A DNA stretch of 64,000 nt from an uncultured Lachnospiraceae bacterium (GTDB taxonomy: Bacteria > Bacillota > Clostridia > Lachnospirales > Lachnospiraceae), in the NCBI GenBank assembly GCA_947627365.1, contig CANQVT010000001.1, positions 1 through 64,000 on the forward strand, read 5' to 3'. The notes under the pieces were generated by a model that saw only the letters and a program-made list of their open reading frames with translations, had not been told where the DNA came from and did no database searches. Below are positions 1-12,064 of the stretch, piece by piece; position 1 is the stretch's first letter; each line of letters begins with the position of its first letter. A program made the translations under genes and the position numbers.

Positions 1-93
1 CCTCCTCAAAAATCAGCCCTTTTTTGAGCCCCCTGCTTGTCAGTAGTCAATTTGTCGACGAGTTTCGCAATTACCTAATACAGAGTAAGTATA

Positions 94-882
94 TCACACT
101 TTCTTCGCTGTGCATACCGCCTTTTTTCCTTTTCCGGTACATAAAACGACAAAAAATATAAATTGCACACCACTTTTTCTCAGAACGCGTCCGAGCTCGT
201 CCATCGTGCTCCCGGTTGTGTACACGTCATCCACCAGAAGCACACAGCGAAACGGTGAAAAACCTCCGCGCACAGCAAAACATCCTCGCAGATTTTTCAT
301 CCGCTCCTGTCTGTTGAGCGTCTTCTGAGGGCGAACCATGCGCGTACAGTACAAAAGGGTATTCTCCACCGGGATGCCGGTCAGCCTGCCGATCTCCTCT
401 GCAAGAAGCTCTGATTGGTTATAGCCGCGGCTGCGCCGCTTCCGTGGATACATCGGAACCGGAAGGATAGCCTCCGGCCTCCAACGCGGAAGATACTGCA
501 CAAGCACTCTGCTCATCGACTCTGCAAAAAATGGCACATACTCCCGTCGATTGGATGATTTCATGCGATATACAGAATGCCGCAGCGCTCCCGTATAGGT
601 AAACGCCGCGACACCTCGGTCATAATAATGAGCTTGCTTCTGACAGTCCTCACAGTATTCCTGTCCTTCGTCTCCGACTGGCTTGCCGCATTTCATGCAC
701 GCATTCTCCCCGACCCACGGCAAAGCTTTCACGCAGGATGGACAACAGCGCTTCCATCTTATGTCCAAAACCTCGTCGCAGATCGGACAGCGCGGAGGAT
801 AAAGAAGATTCAACAGCGCTTCCTTTCTTCTGGTATTCCTGGTATTCCTGGTATTCCTGATATTTCCTATATTCCTGTTCAA
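94..882 (-). CDS. comF: ComF family phosphoribosyltransferase-like protein
   Basis: The 262-residue product has an N-terminal zinc-ribbon region with CPIC, CPSC, CMKC and CEDC pairs, then a type I phosphoribosyltransferase fold with the PRPP loop VLLVDDVYTTGSTMDE near residues 215-230. This is the ComF layout; family members support DNA uptake and processing in competent bacteria. The start is TTG at 880-882, in a TTGA overlap with the recD2 stop, preceded by AGGAAAG, so translation is probably coupled to recD2. The first 18 residues are an unusual N-T-R repeat made by a 9-bp DNA repeat, and family similarity begins after it. Family call is firm; a role in competence here is inference. Confidence 0.9.
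   Translation of the reverse strand: MNRNIGNIRNTRNTRNTRRKEALLNLLYPPRCPICDEVLDIRWKRCCPSCVKALPWVGENACMKCGKPVGDEGQEYCEDCQKQAHYYDRGVAAFTYTGALRHSVYRMKSSNRREYVPFFAESMSRVLVQYLPRWRPEAILPVPMYPRKRRSRGYNQSELLAEEIGRLTGIPVENTLLYCTRMVRPQKTLNRQERMKNLRGCFAVRGGFSPFRCVLLVDDVYTTGSTMDELGRVLRKSGVQFIFFVVLCTGKGKKAVCTAKKV
831..878. repeat. 9-bp minisatellite inside the comF 5' end
   Basis: Three exact copies and two degenerate copies of GGTATTCCT lie head to tail. On the coding strand they give Asn-Thr-Arg-like tripeptides at the ComF N-terminus. The unit length is a multiple of three, so copy-number change would keep the frame. Confidence 0.85.
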
Positions 883-3110
883 TCGGTCTTTCCTGTTCTC
901 TCCCCCTGCGCCAACTCACAGATTCGTTCCGTCAGAGAAGTATAGCGTTTCTGTTCCATCGTGTTGTCGATCATCTGAGCAAACGTCTCCGGGTCTCCTA
1001 CAATCGTCACACATTTCCGCGCACGTGTCACGGCCGTGTACAGAAGGTTGCGATTCATCAGCATGCGTGGACCGCTCAGCAGAGGTATCACAACGGCCGG
1101 ATATTCGCTTCCCTGCGACTTATGAATCGTCACAGCATATGCAAGCTCCAGCTCCTCCAGCCCAGAATATGGATACTCCACTATGCGATGCTCATCGAAC
1201 TCGACGGTCACCCGCTCCGTGTGCAGGTTGATCTCCCGGATGATCCCCATATCTCCATTGAAGATTCCTTCACCCTTCTCGACCGGAATTCCGTAGCGGC
1301 CGCGTATCTCCCATTCGATCTGATAATTGTTTTTGATCTGCATGACCTTGTCACCCTCGCGGAAGATCTGCCCGCCATACTCATGCTCGCACTTCTCACG
1401 ATTCGGCGGATTCAGATACTCCTGCAGAATGCGATTCAGTCGTTCTACGCCAAGCAGCCCTTTGCGCATCGGCGTCAGCACCTGGATATCAAACGGCTCC
1501 GCGTCCACATAGCGCGGCAGTTTTTCCCTGATCAACTGAATTACAATGCTGATGATCACATTCGCGTCATACCGCTTCAGGAAGAAAAAGTCCCGGCTCT
1601 TGTTATCCAGCGCTACCTGTTCCCCCCGGTTGATGCGGTGTGCATTCACAACAATATCACTCTCTGACGCTTGCCGGAAAATCTTTGTCAGGCATACCAC
1701 AGGCACCTTTTCCGAATCAATAATATCCTTCAACACACTTCCGGGACCCACAGAAGGAAGCTGGTTTCGGTCTCCGACCATGATCAGGCGCGTCCCGACC
1801 GTAATTGCATCCAACAGCGCATGCATCAGGTGGATGTCTACCATTGACATCTCATCGATGATCACAACATCTGCCTCCAGAGGATCCTGTGCATTTTTCG
1901 AAAAGCTGACCGCATTCCCATCCTGCGCGCCCGAGATCTCCAGCATCCGATGAATCGTCCTCGCCTCATATCCGGTCGCCTCCGTCATCCGCTTTGCGGC
2001 ACGACCGGTCGGGGCAGCCAGAAGGATCTGCAGACCCTCCGACTCAAAATAAGAGATCAGTGTGTTGATCGTTGTCGTCTTTCCTGTACCCGGCCCTCCT
2101 GTGATCACGAGCAAGCCGCAGCGCACGGATTCGATCACCGCCTTTTTCTGCATCTCATCCAGATACGTGCCCGTCTCCTTCTCGATCTCGGCTATTTTCT
2201 TCTGGATCGTCGCTTCGTCAATCTCTCCGGTAATGTTGAGATCGCACAGCATACGTGCCGTGTCTAGTTCGGTGAAGTACGCAGACGCGCTGTACACTCG
2301 CTCCTGCTCCTCCCGTTTGATCACGATCTTTCGCTCGATCGACAAATCGATCAGATATTGATCAATGTTCTCGAGCGGCACACCAAGCAGCTCTCCTGCC
2401 CTCTGCATGAGCTGATCCTTCGGCAGAAAAATATGACCTTCTCCGCCGGCTTTTTTCAGAATATAAAAAACCGCACACTTCACGCGATACTCAGAATCCG
2501 CGCGGACTCCTGCCCGCATTGCAATCTCGTCCGCGATGCGAAAGCCTACGCCGTCAATATCCTCTGCAAGACGGTACGGATTCTCCTGCATTACCCGGTA
2601 AAGCTCCTGCCCATACTGCTGGTAGATCTTAGCTGCCAGCGTCGTCGTAATTCCGTACTGCTGCAGAAAGATCATCGCCTTACGCATGTCGCGCTTCTCG
2701 TATACCTGCTGCGCAATCTCGCGCGCTTTTTTCTCACTGATCCCTTTGATCTCCGCAAGACGCTCCGGCTCCTCCTCGATGATCCGTAGAGTGTCCTCCC
2801 GGAAATGTCTCACAATTCTGGCCGCAAGCGCAGCTCCGACGCCCTTGATCGCTCCAGAGCCCAGATAGCGCTCGACAGCCTCCTCATCCTCCGGCGTCTT
2901 GACCGTGCAGGTCTCAATTTTAAACTGCTCCCCATACGACGGGTGTGATATGTACTGTCCGCTCAGCTCGACCTTCTCTCCCTCACCGACGTAGGAGAGC
3001 GTCCCAACGCATGTAACTTCCTCATCGTCGACGGTCAGGACCATGACCGTATAGCCATTGTCGGCGTTGCGGAAAATAATATGGTCAATGTAACCTTCTA
3101 ATTTTTCCAT
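879..3110 (-). CDS. recD2: RecD2-type SF1B DNA helicase
   Basis: This 743-residue protein matches the RecD2/YrrC family: an N-terminal OB-like region, helix-hairpin-helix repeats around residues 84-200, then an SF1 helicase core with Walker A GGPGTGKTT at 338-346, Walker B VVIIDEMS and late motifs including YAVTIHKSQGSEYP. RecD2 is a 5'-3' helicase that works without RecBC in DNA repair and replication-fork processing. The ATG start follows GGAGGAGC. It is the upstream partner of comF, overlapping it by 4 bp. Length is typical and nothing is missing from the core. Confidence 0.95.
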   Translation of the reverse strand: MEKLEGYIDHIIFRNADNGYTVMVLTVDDEEVTCVGTLSYVGEGEKVELSGQYISHPSYGEQFKIETCTVKTPEDEEAVERYLGSGAIKGVGAALAARIVRHFREDTLRIIEEEPERLAEIKGISEKKAREIAQQVYEKRDMRKAMIFLQQYGITTTLAAKIYQQYGQELYRVMQENPYRLAEDIDGVGFRIADEIAMRAGVRADSEYRVKCAVFYILKKAGGEGHIFLPKDQLMQRAGELLGVPLENIDQYLIDLSIERKIVIKREEQERVYSASAYFTELDTARMLCDLNITGEIDEATIQKKIAEIEKETGTYLDEMQKKAVIESVRCGLLVITGGPGTGKTTTINTLISYFESEGLQILLAAPTGRAAKRMTEATGYEARTIHRMLEISGAQDGNAVSFSKNAQDPLEADVVIIDEMSMVDIHLMHALLDAITVGTRLIMVGDRNQLPSVGPGSVLKDIIDSEKVPVVCLTKIFRQASESDIVVNAHRINRGEQVALDNKSRDFFFLKRYDANVIISIVIQLIREKLPRYVDAEPFDIQVLTPMRKGLLGVERLNRILQEYLNPPNREKCEHEYGGQIFREGDKVMQIKNNYQIEWEIRGRYGIPVEKGEGIFNGDMGIIREINLHTERVTVEFDEHRIVEYPYSGLEELELAYAVTIHKSQGSEYPAVVIPLLSGPRMLMNRNLLYTAVTRARKCVTIVGDPETFAQMIDNTMEQKRYTSLTERICELAQGERTGKTD

Positions 3111-3177
3111 GCTCCTCCAAGTAAAATGATGGTGGTCTGACTTCGTGTATAGTTCACTACAAGTTTTTCATATTGGG

Positions 3178-3365
3178 TACCCGGACGCCCTGCACGGGCT
3201 TGCAATGTCAGGGCCGTGCGGAAGCGCCCCCTCACATTCGTTCAGCGGCATATCGTCGGAAAGCATTTGAGAACGCTTCGCGTTGCTTTCCGACTCCCGC
3301 TCGCGCTTAATCGGGCACGCAGCGGTGCATAAGCTCGCTTACGCTCACTAAGCACCGGCGGCCCT
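3178..3365 (+). repeat. Dispersed intergenic repeat, copy 1
   Basis: This segment matches the reverse complement of 36861-36974. Shared blocks, in order, are CCGGACGCCCT, CTCCCGCT, AGCGGTGCATAAGC and CTAAGCACCG-CGGCC. Copy 1 carries extra bases in the middle. Inside it, GGTGCATAAG and CTAAGCACC can pair around a GC-rich loop. No coding capacity is evident; it looks like a non-autonomous intergenic element. Confidence 0.75.
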
Positions 3366-3493
3366 CAATGATCTGCCCTGACACAGCAAGTCCCTTTTTC
3401 AGGGCTGTGTGTTGGCACGCGGCAGAGCATTTATACTCTTATATTCTTGCATTTTTGCAGAATAAATCAGCGAATTATGCGTCTGTCACAAAC

Positions 3494-3687
3494 AGCCGCA
3501 GGAAAGCCGGGTGTTGCCTGTCCGCGCGCAAACGATAGGCAGTTCGACGCAGGATTCACGAGCATAGCGACAGCTGTCGGAGCATGTCTGAGCGAAGCGA
3601 GTTTGCGTAGACAGCTGTCCATAGGCGGCGCAGCGAATCAAGGAGAACAACGTGTTTGCGGTGGACAGGCACATCGGCTCCTGCGGC
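3494..3687. repeat. Long imperfect foldback element
   Basis: The left arm (GCCGCAGGAAAGCCG, then GCCTGTCC, then ACAGCTGTC) is matched in inverted order by the right arm (GGACAGGC, then CGGCTCCTGCGGC). Each arm is roughly 80 bases with mismatches. The transcript of either strand would form one long hairpin. It sits just downstream of the MreB-family gene. A MITE-like origin is possible, but no target-site duplication was established. Confidence 0.65.
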
Positions 3688-3715
3688 GTCCGGGTTTTGT
3701 AAACTATAGACGAAT

Positions 3716-4714
3716 TTACTCCACAACCTTGCCATCTGAAGCCGTCAGCTCTACGAAGCGTCCGGTTCCGACCGCCACAACCGTCATCGGATCCTCCGCC
3801 GTCATCGTATTGATGCCGGTCCGCGCCTCGATCAATTCCTCCAGCCCGGAAAGCAGAGCTCCGCCACCTGTCAAAACGATCCCCCGGTCAACTACGTCGG
3901 CCGCAAGCTCCGGCGGTGTGCGCTCCAGCACGCTGTGCACCGCGTCGACGATCTGGCTTGTCACTTCCTTGAGCGCATCCCGCGTATCCTCGGAGGTGAC
4001 ACGAATCGTTTTCGGCAACCCGGTCACAATATCACGGCCTTTGACCTCCATCACCTTCGGCTCCGGTTTCTCAAACGCGGTGCCGATTGTGATCTTGATT
4101 TCCTCAGCCGTCTGCTCGCCGATCATCAGGCCGTATTTCTTGCGAACATATTTCACAATCGCATCGTCAAAATCATCGCCTGCCACCTTGAGCGAAGCGC
4201 TGACTACAATACCATCCAGTGAGATCACTGCCACGTCGCAGGTACCGCCGCCGATATCGACGATCATGTTCCCGCAGGGACGCGAGATATCGATCCCTGC
4301 TCCGATTGCAGCTGCGATCGGCTCCTCGATAATATGCACCTCCCTGGCTCCCGCCTGATAGGTCGCGTCCTCCACAGCCTTCTTCTCCACCTCAGTGACG
4401 CTGCTCGGCACACAGATGCTGACCCGCGGTTTGCGGAACGACATCCTGCCGATTGCCTTCTGAATAAAATACTTGAGCATCTGCTCCGTCACCGTGTAGT
4501 CCGAGATCACGCCCTTGCGCATCGGCCGGACGGCGACAATATTTCCCGGAGTCCTGCCGAGCATCAGCCGCGCCTCCTCGCCGATCGCTTTGATCTTATT
4601 CGTGTCCCTGTCGTACGCGACCACCGACGGCTCCTTCAGCACAACTCCCTTGCCCCTGACATATACTAAAATACTGGCTGTACCCAGATCGATTCCAACA
4701 TCCGTACCCGGCAT
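3716..4714 (-). CDS. mreB: MreB/Mbl family cell-shape protein
   Basis: The 332-residue product is a bacterial actin homolog: phosphate-1 loop DVGIDLGTAS at residues 5-14, phosphate-2 region MIVDIGGGTCDVAVIS near 150-165, and adenosine motif VLTGGGALLSGLEE near 285-300. MreB-family filaments lie under the membrane and guide lateral wall synthesis. The ATG is preceded by GGCAGGAG. There are no mreC/mreD genes next to it, so it stands alone and could equally be an Mbl or MreBH paralog. Length is typical. Confidence 0.93.
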   Translation of the reverse strand: MPGTDVGIDLGTASILVYVRGKGVVLKEPSVVAYDRDTNKIKAIGEEARLMLGRTPGNIVAVRPMRKGVISDYTVTEQMLKYFIQKAIGRMSFRKPRVSICVPSSVTEVEKKAVEDATYQAGAREVHIIEEPIAAAIGAGIDISRPCGNMIVDIGGGTCDVAVISLDGIVVSASLKVAGDDFDDAIVKYVRKKYGLMIGEQTAEEIKITIGTAFEKPEPKVMEVKGRDIVTGLPKTIRVTSEDTRDALKEVTSQIVDAVHSVLERTPPELAADVVDRGIVLTGGGALLSGLEELIEARTGINTMTAEDPMTVVAVGTGRFVELTASDGKVVE

Positions 4715-5096
4715 CGTCTCCTGCCCCTTTCGATTTCTTTGATTTATTCAGACTACAACCGGATCTGTTTCCAGATATCCGCTTTTGTCATGCTTTCATT
4801 ACAGAACCCGCGGGCGAATTCTGTAATATGTAGTATAATACAAAATCCCAGAAATGGAAATTCTTTTTTCCTTCGCAAGGATTTCTTAATTAATTTTCCT
4901 CTTTTTTTATAAAGTGAACATAATTTGAACACATTTATTTTCTAAACTGTATTCGTATCAACGAGGAGTTGATATATTTCATAACTCACACTTGGCAGCA
5001 CCCACACGCTGCCAAGTACTCCCTCAAACATTTTCAACCCAAATTTTTCTCTTTCCTGGAAAAGTCTGACTTCGGTCAGACTTTTTCCTTTGTCTT
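4715..5096. other. AT-rich spacer between the MreB-family gene and uvrA
   Basis: This 382-bp stretch is distinctly AT-rich in its middle (about 4830-4960) and has no gene. It holds a perfect 8-bp stem CTTGGCAG/CTGCCAAG at 4991-5016 without a following T-run, and the uvrA terminator at 5058-5086. The MreB-gene promoter should lie in the 4740-4960 part, but no close match to a consensus pair was found. Confidence 0.6.
5058..5086 (-). terminator. Rho-independent terminator after uvrA
   Basis: On the minus strand, AAAAAGTCTGAC, a CGAA tetraloop and GTCAGACTTTT form a perfect stem of 10 or more pairs ending in a short T tract. It begins about 10 bases past the uvrA stop. The stem is symmetric enough to act on the plus strand too. 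Confidence 0.85.
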
Positions 5097-7937
<2,841 letters not shown>

Positions 7938-8003
7938 ATGCTTCCCATTCTTTCTTCTGTCTTTTCTTATTTTACTTTTTATCTTTTATCATTTTCCCAC
8001 TTC

Positions 8004-9989
8004 TTAATCAAGCTCCTGCAGATGTTTTTTCAGCTCAATCATCCGGTCGCGCAGCTCGGCCGCCGCCTCGAAATTCAGCTCGGCCGCCGCCTTCTTCATC
8101 TGCTTCTGCACATCGGCGATCAGTTTCTCCAGCTCCTCGCGGCTCATCGACTCCGGATCCTTCTCCATCTGCAGTTCTTCCTTCGCGATCGACTTCGAAA
8201 TGCTGATCAGGTCGCGCACTGCCTTCTTGATCGTCTGCGGCGTGATGCCGTGCTCTTTGTTGTACTGCTCCTGCATCTCCCGACGGCGCTGCGTCTCGTC
8301 CAGCGCAATCTGCATCGACTCCGTAACCACATCCGCGTACATGATGACATGGCCCTGCGCGTTTCTGGCCGCGCGCCCGATCGTCTGAATCAGCGAGACC
8401 GACGAACGCAGAAAGCCCTCCTTGTCCGCGTCGAGGATCGCCACCAGCGAAATCTCCGGAATGTCCAGACCCTCGCGCAGAAGGTTGATGCCGACCAGCA
8501 CATCGAAGACATCCAGGCGCATGTCGCGGATGATCTCCGTGCGTTCCAGCGCGTCGATGTCCGAGTGCAGATAGCGCACGCGGATGCCGACCTCCTTCAT
8601 ATAATCCGTCAGGTCCTCCGCCATGCGCTTCGTCAGCGTCGTCACGAGCACCTTATTTCCCTCGGCGGTCTCCTTGTTGATCTCCCCGATCAGATCGTCG
8701 ATCTGCCCTTCGACCGGGCGCACCTCGACATATGGATCCAGCAGCCCGGTCGGCCGGATGATCTGCTCCGCCCGCAGCAGCTCGTGCTCCTCCTCGTACT
8801 CGCCCGGCGTCGCCGAGACAAACATCACCTGGTCGATCTTGCTCTCAAATTCTTCAAAATTCAACGGCCGGTTGTCCTTCGCAGAAGGCAGGCGGAAACC
8901 GTAATCCACGAGCGTCGTCTTGCGCGACTGGTCGCCCGCAAACATCCCGCGCACCTGTGGGATCGTCTTGTGCGACTCGTCGATGATCAACAGAAAATCG
9001 TCCCCAAAGTAATCAATCAGCGTGTGTGGCGTCGCCCCGGCCGGAAGCCCCGCCAGATGTCGCGAATAGTTCTCGATGCCGGAGCAGAACCCGGTCTCCC
9101 GCAGCATTTCGATATCATAGTTTGTCCGCTCGGCGATCCGCTGCGCCTCCAGCAGCTTGTCCTCGCTTTTGAAATACGCGACGCGCTCCGCCAGCTCCTC
9201 CTCGATCGCCTTCGCCGCCGCCAGGATCTTCTCCATCGGCACGACATAGTGCGACGCCGGGAACACCGCGATGAAATCCAGTCCCCTGCGGATCTCGCCG
9301 GTCAGCACGTCGATCTCCGTAATGCGGTCGATCTCGTCCCCGAAGAACTCCACCCGGTACGCGTAGTCGTCCGCGTCCGCCGGAAAGATCTCCAGCACGT
9401 CCCCGTGCACCCGGAACGTGCCGCGGTGGAAATCCATCTCATTCCGGTCGTATTGAATATCGATCAGCTTCCGCAACACCTCGTCCCGGTCGCGCTCCTG
9501 CCCCTGCCGCAGATACAGCACCAGATCCTTGTAGTCTTCCGGGCTGCCGATGCCATAAATGCAGGACACGCTTGACACAATGATGACGTCCCTGCGCTCC
9601 ACGAGCGACGCCGTCGCCGAGAGCCGCAGTTTGTCGATCTCATCGTTGATCGAGGAATCCTTCGCGATATAAGTATCCGAGGACGGCACATACGCCTCTG
9701 GCTGATAGTAGTCATAGTACGACACAAAATACTCCACCGCGTTCTCCGGGAAGAACTCCTTGAACTCCCCGTAGAGCTGCGCCGCGAGCGTCTTATTGTG
9801 CGCAAGTACCAAAGTCGGCTTATTCAGCGCCTGGATCACGTTCGCCATCGTGAACGTCTTGCCGGAGCCCGTCACGCCCAGCAAAGTCTGGCATTGATTG
9901 CCTTCTTTGAAGCCCTGGACCAGCTTTTCGATGGCCTGCGGCTGGTCGCCGGTGGGCTGGTATTCGCTGTGTAGTCTGAATTGATTCAT
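8004..9989 (-). CDS. uvrB: Excinuclease ABC subunit B
   Basis: This 661-residue helicase-like protein verifies damage handed over by UvrA and recruits UvrC. Visible features are Walker [11 protein letters not shown] near residue 40, the beta-hairpin region rich in tyrosines ([10 protein letters not shown]) near 95, helicase motifs IIDESH and IGRAARN, and the C-terminal UVR motif with [13 protein letters not shown] near 640. The ATG follows GAGGGATG. It is the promoter-proximal gene of the uvrB-uvrA pair. Confidence 0.98.
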   Translation of the reverse strand: MNQFRLHSEYQPTGDQPQAIEKLVQGFKEGNQCQTLLGVTGSGKTFTMANVIQALNKPTLVLAHNKTLAAQLYGEFKEFFPENAVEYFVSYYDYYQPEAYVPSSDTYIAKDSSINDEIDKLRLSATASLVERRDVIIVSSVSCIYGIGSPEDYKDLVLYLRQGQERDRDEVLRKLIDIQYDRNEMDFHRGTFRVHGDVLEIFPADADDYAYRVEFFGDEIDRITEIDVLTGEIRRGLDFIAVFPASHYVVPMEKILAAAKAIEEELAERVAYFKSEDKLLEAQRIAERTNYDIEMLRETGFCSGIENYSRHLAGLPAGATPHTLIDYFGDDFLLIIDESHKTIPQVRGMFAGDQSRKTTLVDYGFRLPSAKDNRPLNFEEFESKIDQVMFVSATPGEYEEEHELLRAEQIIRPTGLLDPYVEVRPVEGQIDDLIGEINKETAEGNKVLVTTLTKRMAEDLTDYMKEVGIRVRYLHSDIDALERTEIIRDMRLDVFDVLVGINLLREGLDIPEISLVAILDADKEGFLRSSVSLIQTIGRAARNAQGHVIMYADVVTESMQIALDETQRRREMQEQYNKEHGITPQTIKKAVRDLISISKSIAKEELQMEKDPESMSREELEKLIADVQKQMKKAAAELNFEAAAELRDRMIELKKHLQELD

Positions 9990-10069
9990 AAATCATCCCT
10001 CATAATAGTTGATATTACCCAGCTTTAGAGAGTATAGCATAAAAAAATAAAAAAGTATAGACCTTTCCA

Positions 10070-10081
10070 GAACATTTGTTC
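10070..10081. promoter_or_regulatory. LexA-type SOS box upstream of uvrB
   Basis: The palindrome GAACATTTGTTC fits the Gram-positive LexA/DinR core GAAC-N4-GTTC exactly. It lies about 80 bases before the uvrB start. Candidate -10 elements (TATACT) follow on the minus strand. uvrBA is a classical SOS target, which supports the call. Confidence 0.75.
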
Positions 10082-10087
10082 TTTTAC

Positions 10088-10128
10088 AAAAAGCAGACCC
10101 GGTCTGTAAAATACAAACGGGGTCTGCG
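10088..10128 (-). terminator. Rho-independent terminator after hflC
   Basis: On the minus strand GCAGACCCCG pairs with CGGGTCTGC across a 16-base loop, followed by TTTTTG. It lies about 45 bases past the hflC stop and separates that operon from uvrB. Confidence 0.8.
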
Positions 10129-10170
10129 CAAAATCCATACAAAATCGCCTTCTACATTCAATGATTTCTC

Positions 10171-11058
10171 TCACTCCGCATATCCGCTGAAAATCTGCGC
10201 AATCGGAGAATCGGAGGAGAGCACGACCGTCTTGTCGCCCCCGGTCATGGACTCACGCAGTGCGTCGAGACTGCGCACGAAGGAGTAAAATTCGGTCTTG
10301 TCCTCGGTGTCGTACGCCTCAGAGAGAATGCGCATGTATTCCGCCTCGCCCTCCGCGATGAGAATCTCCGCCTGCTTTTTCGCCTCCGAGATGCTGATCG
10401 CGACCTCCTTGTCCGTCGTATTGCGGATCACCTGCGCCTCGGAATTTCCCTCAGCCGTGTAGGTCGCCGCGATGTTGTCGCGCTCGGAAATCATACGCTC
10501 GTAGACGGCTTCCTTGTTGTCGTCTGGCAGGTCGAGCTGCTTCGTCTCAAACATCATCAGTTCGATGCCGTACTGATCCATGTTGTCGTCGATCCGGCTC
10601 ATCACCAGCTCCGACAGCTCGCCGTCGCGGCTCGTGATGACCTCGTCCTGGTTCATGCTGCTAATCGCGTTCTTCAGGGCGTTGTACACCGCCGTGTTGA
10701 TACGGCCCTCCGCATTGACGACGGAGCCGTTCAATGTCTGCGCGAACTTCATCGGATCTGAGATGCGCCAGAGCACGTAGCTGTCCGTGATCATCGTCTT
10801 CTTGTCCCTCGTGATGACCTCAGACGGGACAAGGTCGTACAGCAGCGTCTCCTTCGGAAACGTATCCGTAGTCTGGATGAACGGAAGGCGGAAGCTTAAG
10901 CCCGGCTCGTCGAGCACCTTGCTGATACGTCCGAACTGGCGGATCAGGCGGTATTCGTTCTCCGCCGTCACTACGAAGGAGGAACACAGAATGGCGAGCA
11001 GGATCAGCACTGCAGCGATCATTACAAGCTGTTTCTTCTTTATCTGCTTCTTTTTCAC
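10171..11058 (-). CDS. hflC: HflC-like SPFH/Band 7 membrane protein
   Basis: The 295-residue product starts with a lysine-rich stretch and one membrane segment (about residues 11-30), followed by a prohibitin/SPFH domain and a helical tail with TAEGNSEAQVIRNTTDKEVAISISEAKKQA-type coiled coil, as in HflC. HflK and HflC form a membrane cage around FtsH that restrains its protease activity. The start is GTG at 11056-11058 after GGGGAG. It follows hflK by 13 bases, so the two are co-translated. No ftsH is nearby. Confidence 0.88.
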   Translation of the reverse strand: MKKKQIKKKQLVMIAAVLILLAILCSSFVVTAENEYRLIRQFGRISKVLDEPGLSFRLPFIQTTDTFPKETLLYDLVPSEVITRDKKTMITDSYVLWRISDPMKFAQTLNGSVVNAEGRINTAVYNALKNAISSMNQDEVITSRDGELSELVMSRIDDNMDQYGIELMMFETKQLDLPDDNKEAVYERMISERDNIAATYTAEGNSEAQVIRNTTDKEVAISISEAKKQAEILIAEGEAEYMRILSEAYDTEDKTEFYSFVRSLDALRESMTGGDKTVVLSSDSPIAQIFSGYAE

Positions 11059-11071
11059 CTGTCTCCCCTCC

Positions 11072-12046
11072 TCACTGTACGCCCGCAGCGCCCTGCTGCG
11101 TCGGCTCTTCTGTCTGAATCTCCGCGAACGGCTCCAGCGGCAGTACCTTTTGAACGCCGTCTCCGTCGTCGATGATCACCTTCAGATCCGGAAGCACGTC
11201 CTCCATCGCCTCGTAAAACATGCGCTGCTTCGTGACGACCGGATTCTTCTCATATTCCTCGTACATCGCCTTGAAGCGAGCCACCTGTGCCTCGGCCTCG
11301 TTGATACGTGTCTGCTTCTGCGCCTCCGCGTCCTTCACGATCTCGTCCGCCTCTGCCTCCGCCTTCGGCAGCTGCTCGTTGCGATATTTGTTTGCATTGT
11401 TCAAAGCAGTCTCCTTGCCCTGCTTCGCCGTCTCCACCGCCTTGAACGCCTGCATGATCTCCTCAGTCGGCGGCTCGGAATCCTGAATTGAAATGTTGAC
11501 AAGCGTCAGCCCGATGTCCTGCTTCTCCAGCTTCGCGAGGATCATCTCCTTGATCTGCGCCTGAATCTCCGACTTTCCCGTCGTCAGGACACTGTCCACG
11601 TCAAAGCTGCCGATCACCGTGCGGATGCTGCCCTGTGCGATGTTCTTCAGAATCTCCTCGGGAACCGCCGACGCGTAGAGATATTTCACCGGGTCAGAGA
11701 TCCGATACTCCACGAAGAAATCCACGTTGATGAAATTGTAATCCGACGTGATCATGACCGCCTCGTCTTCCTCGGTCGCGTTCGTCGCTAGGTCGTAGCC
11801 GATCGGGAAGCCCTGGATCGTCGTGTTGACCTTATGCACCTGCTGGATCAGCGGGAGCTTGAAATGCAGGCCTTTCTCGGACACGGTTTTCGCCTTTCCG
11901 AGTGTCACGACGACCGCCTCCTCCTGCTCCTCAATCTGATACCACATCCCGCGCCCCAGCCCGAACAGCACGAGCAGTATCACAACTACCGCCGCGATAA
12001 TACCGGAGCGCTTTGCGAGTTTCTTTTTATTAATCCTGTCTTCCAA
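11072..12046 (-). CDS. hflK: HflK-like SPFH/Band 7 membrane protein
   Basis: The 324-residue protein has one membrane helix (about residues 13-32), an SPFH domain beginning at the QIEEQEEAVVVTLGKAK region, and a charged coiled-coil tail from about 220. This matches HflK, the partner of HflC in the FtsH-modulating complex. The start is TTG at 12044-12046 with AGGAGGGA upstream. It lies 18 bases after upp in the same operon. Confidence 0.88.
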   Translation of the reverse strand: MEDRINKKKLAKRSGIIAAVVVILLVLFGLGRGMWYQIEEQEEAVVVTLGKAKTVSEKGLHFKLPLIQQVHKVNTTIQGFPIGYDLATNATEEDEAVMITSDYNFINVDFFVEYRISDPVKYLYASAVPEEILKNIAQGSIRTVIGSFDVDSVLTTGKSEIQAQIKEMILAKLEKQDIGLTLVNISIQDSEPPTEEIMQAFKAVETAKQGKETALNNANKYRNEQLPKAEAEADEIVKDAEAQKQTRINEAEAQVARFKAMYEEYEKNPVVTKQRMFYEAMEDVLPDLKVIIDDGDGVQKVLPLEPFAEIQTEEPTQQGAAGVQ

Positions 12047-12064
12047 ATCTGGATCCCTCCTTCG

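Larger units (their letters stand above)
3111..3715. other. 605-bp spacer with two repeat elements
   Basis: No convincing gene lies here. The stretch holds a dispersed repeat (3178-3365) and a long foldback (3494-3687), described separately. Open frames within it are uninterrupted only because the DNA is GC-rich and palindromic; none has a good ribosome binding site or a recognisable domain. Confidence 0.6.

Noticed and set aside
3447-4358. Long plus-strand open frame of about 300 codons
   Set aside because: Most of it is antisense to the MreB-family gene and the rest is foldback DNA; composition is serine/threonine-rich in the way of shadow frames and there is no binding site.
4991-5016. 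Terminator at the CTTGGCAG/CTGCCAAG hairpin
   Set aside because: A perfect 8-bp stem, but no T tract on either strand; recorded only as a spacer feature.
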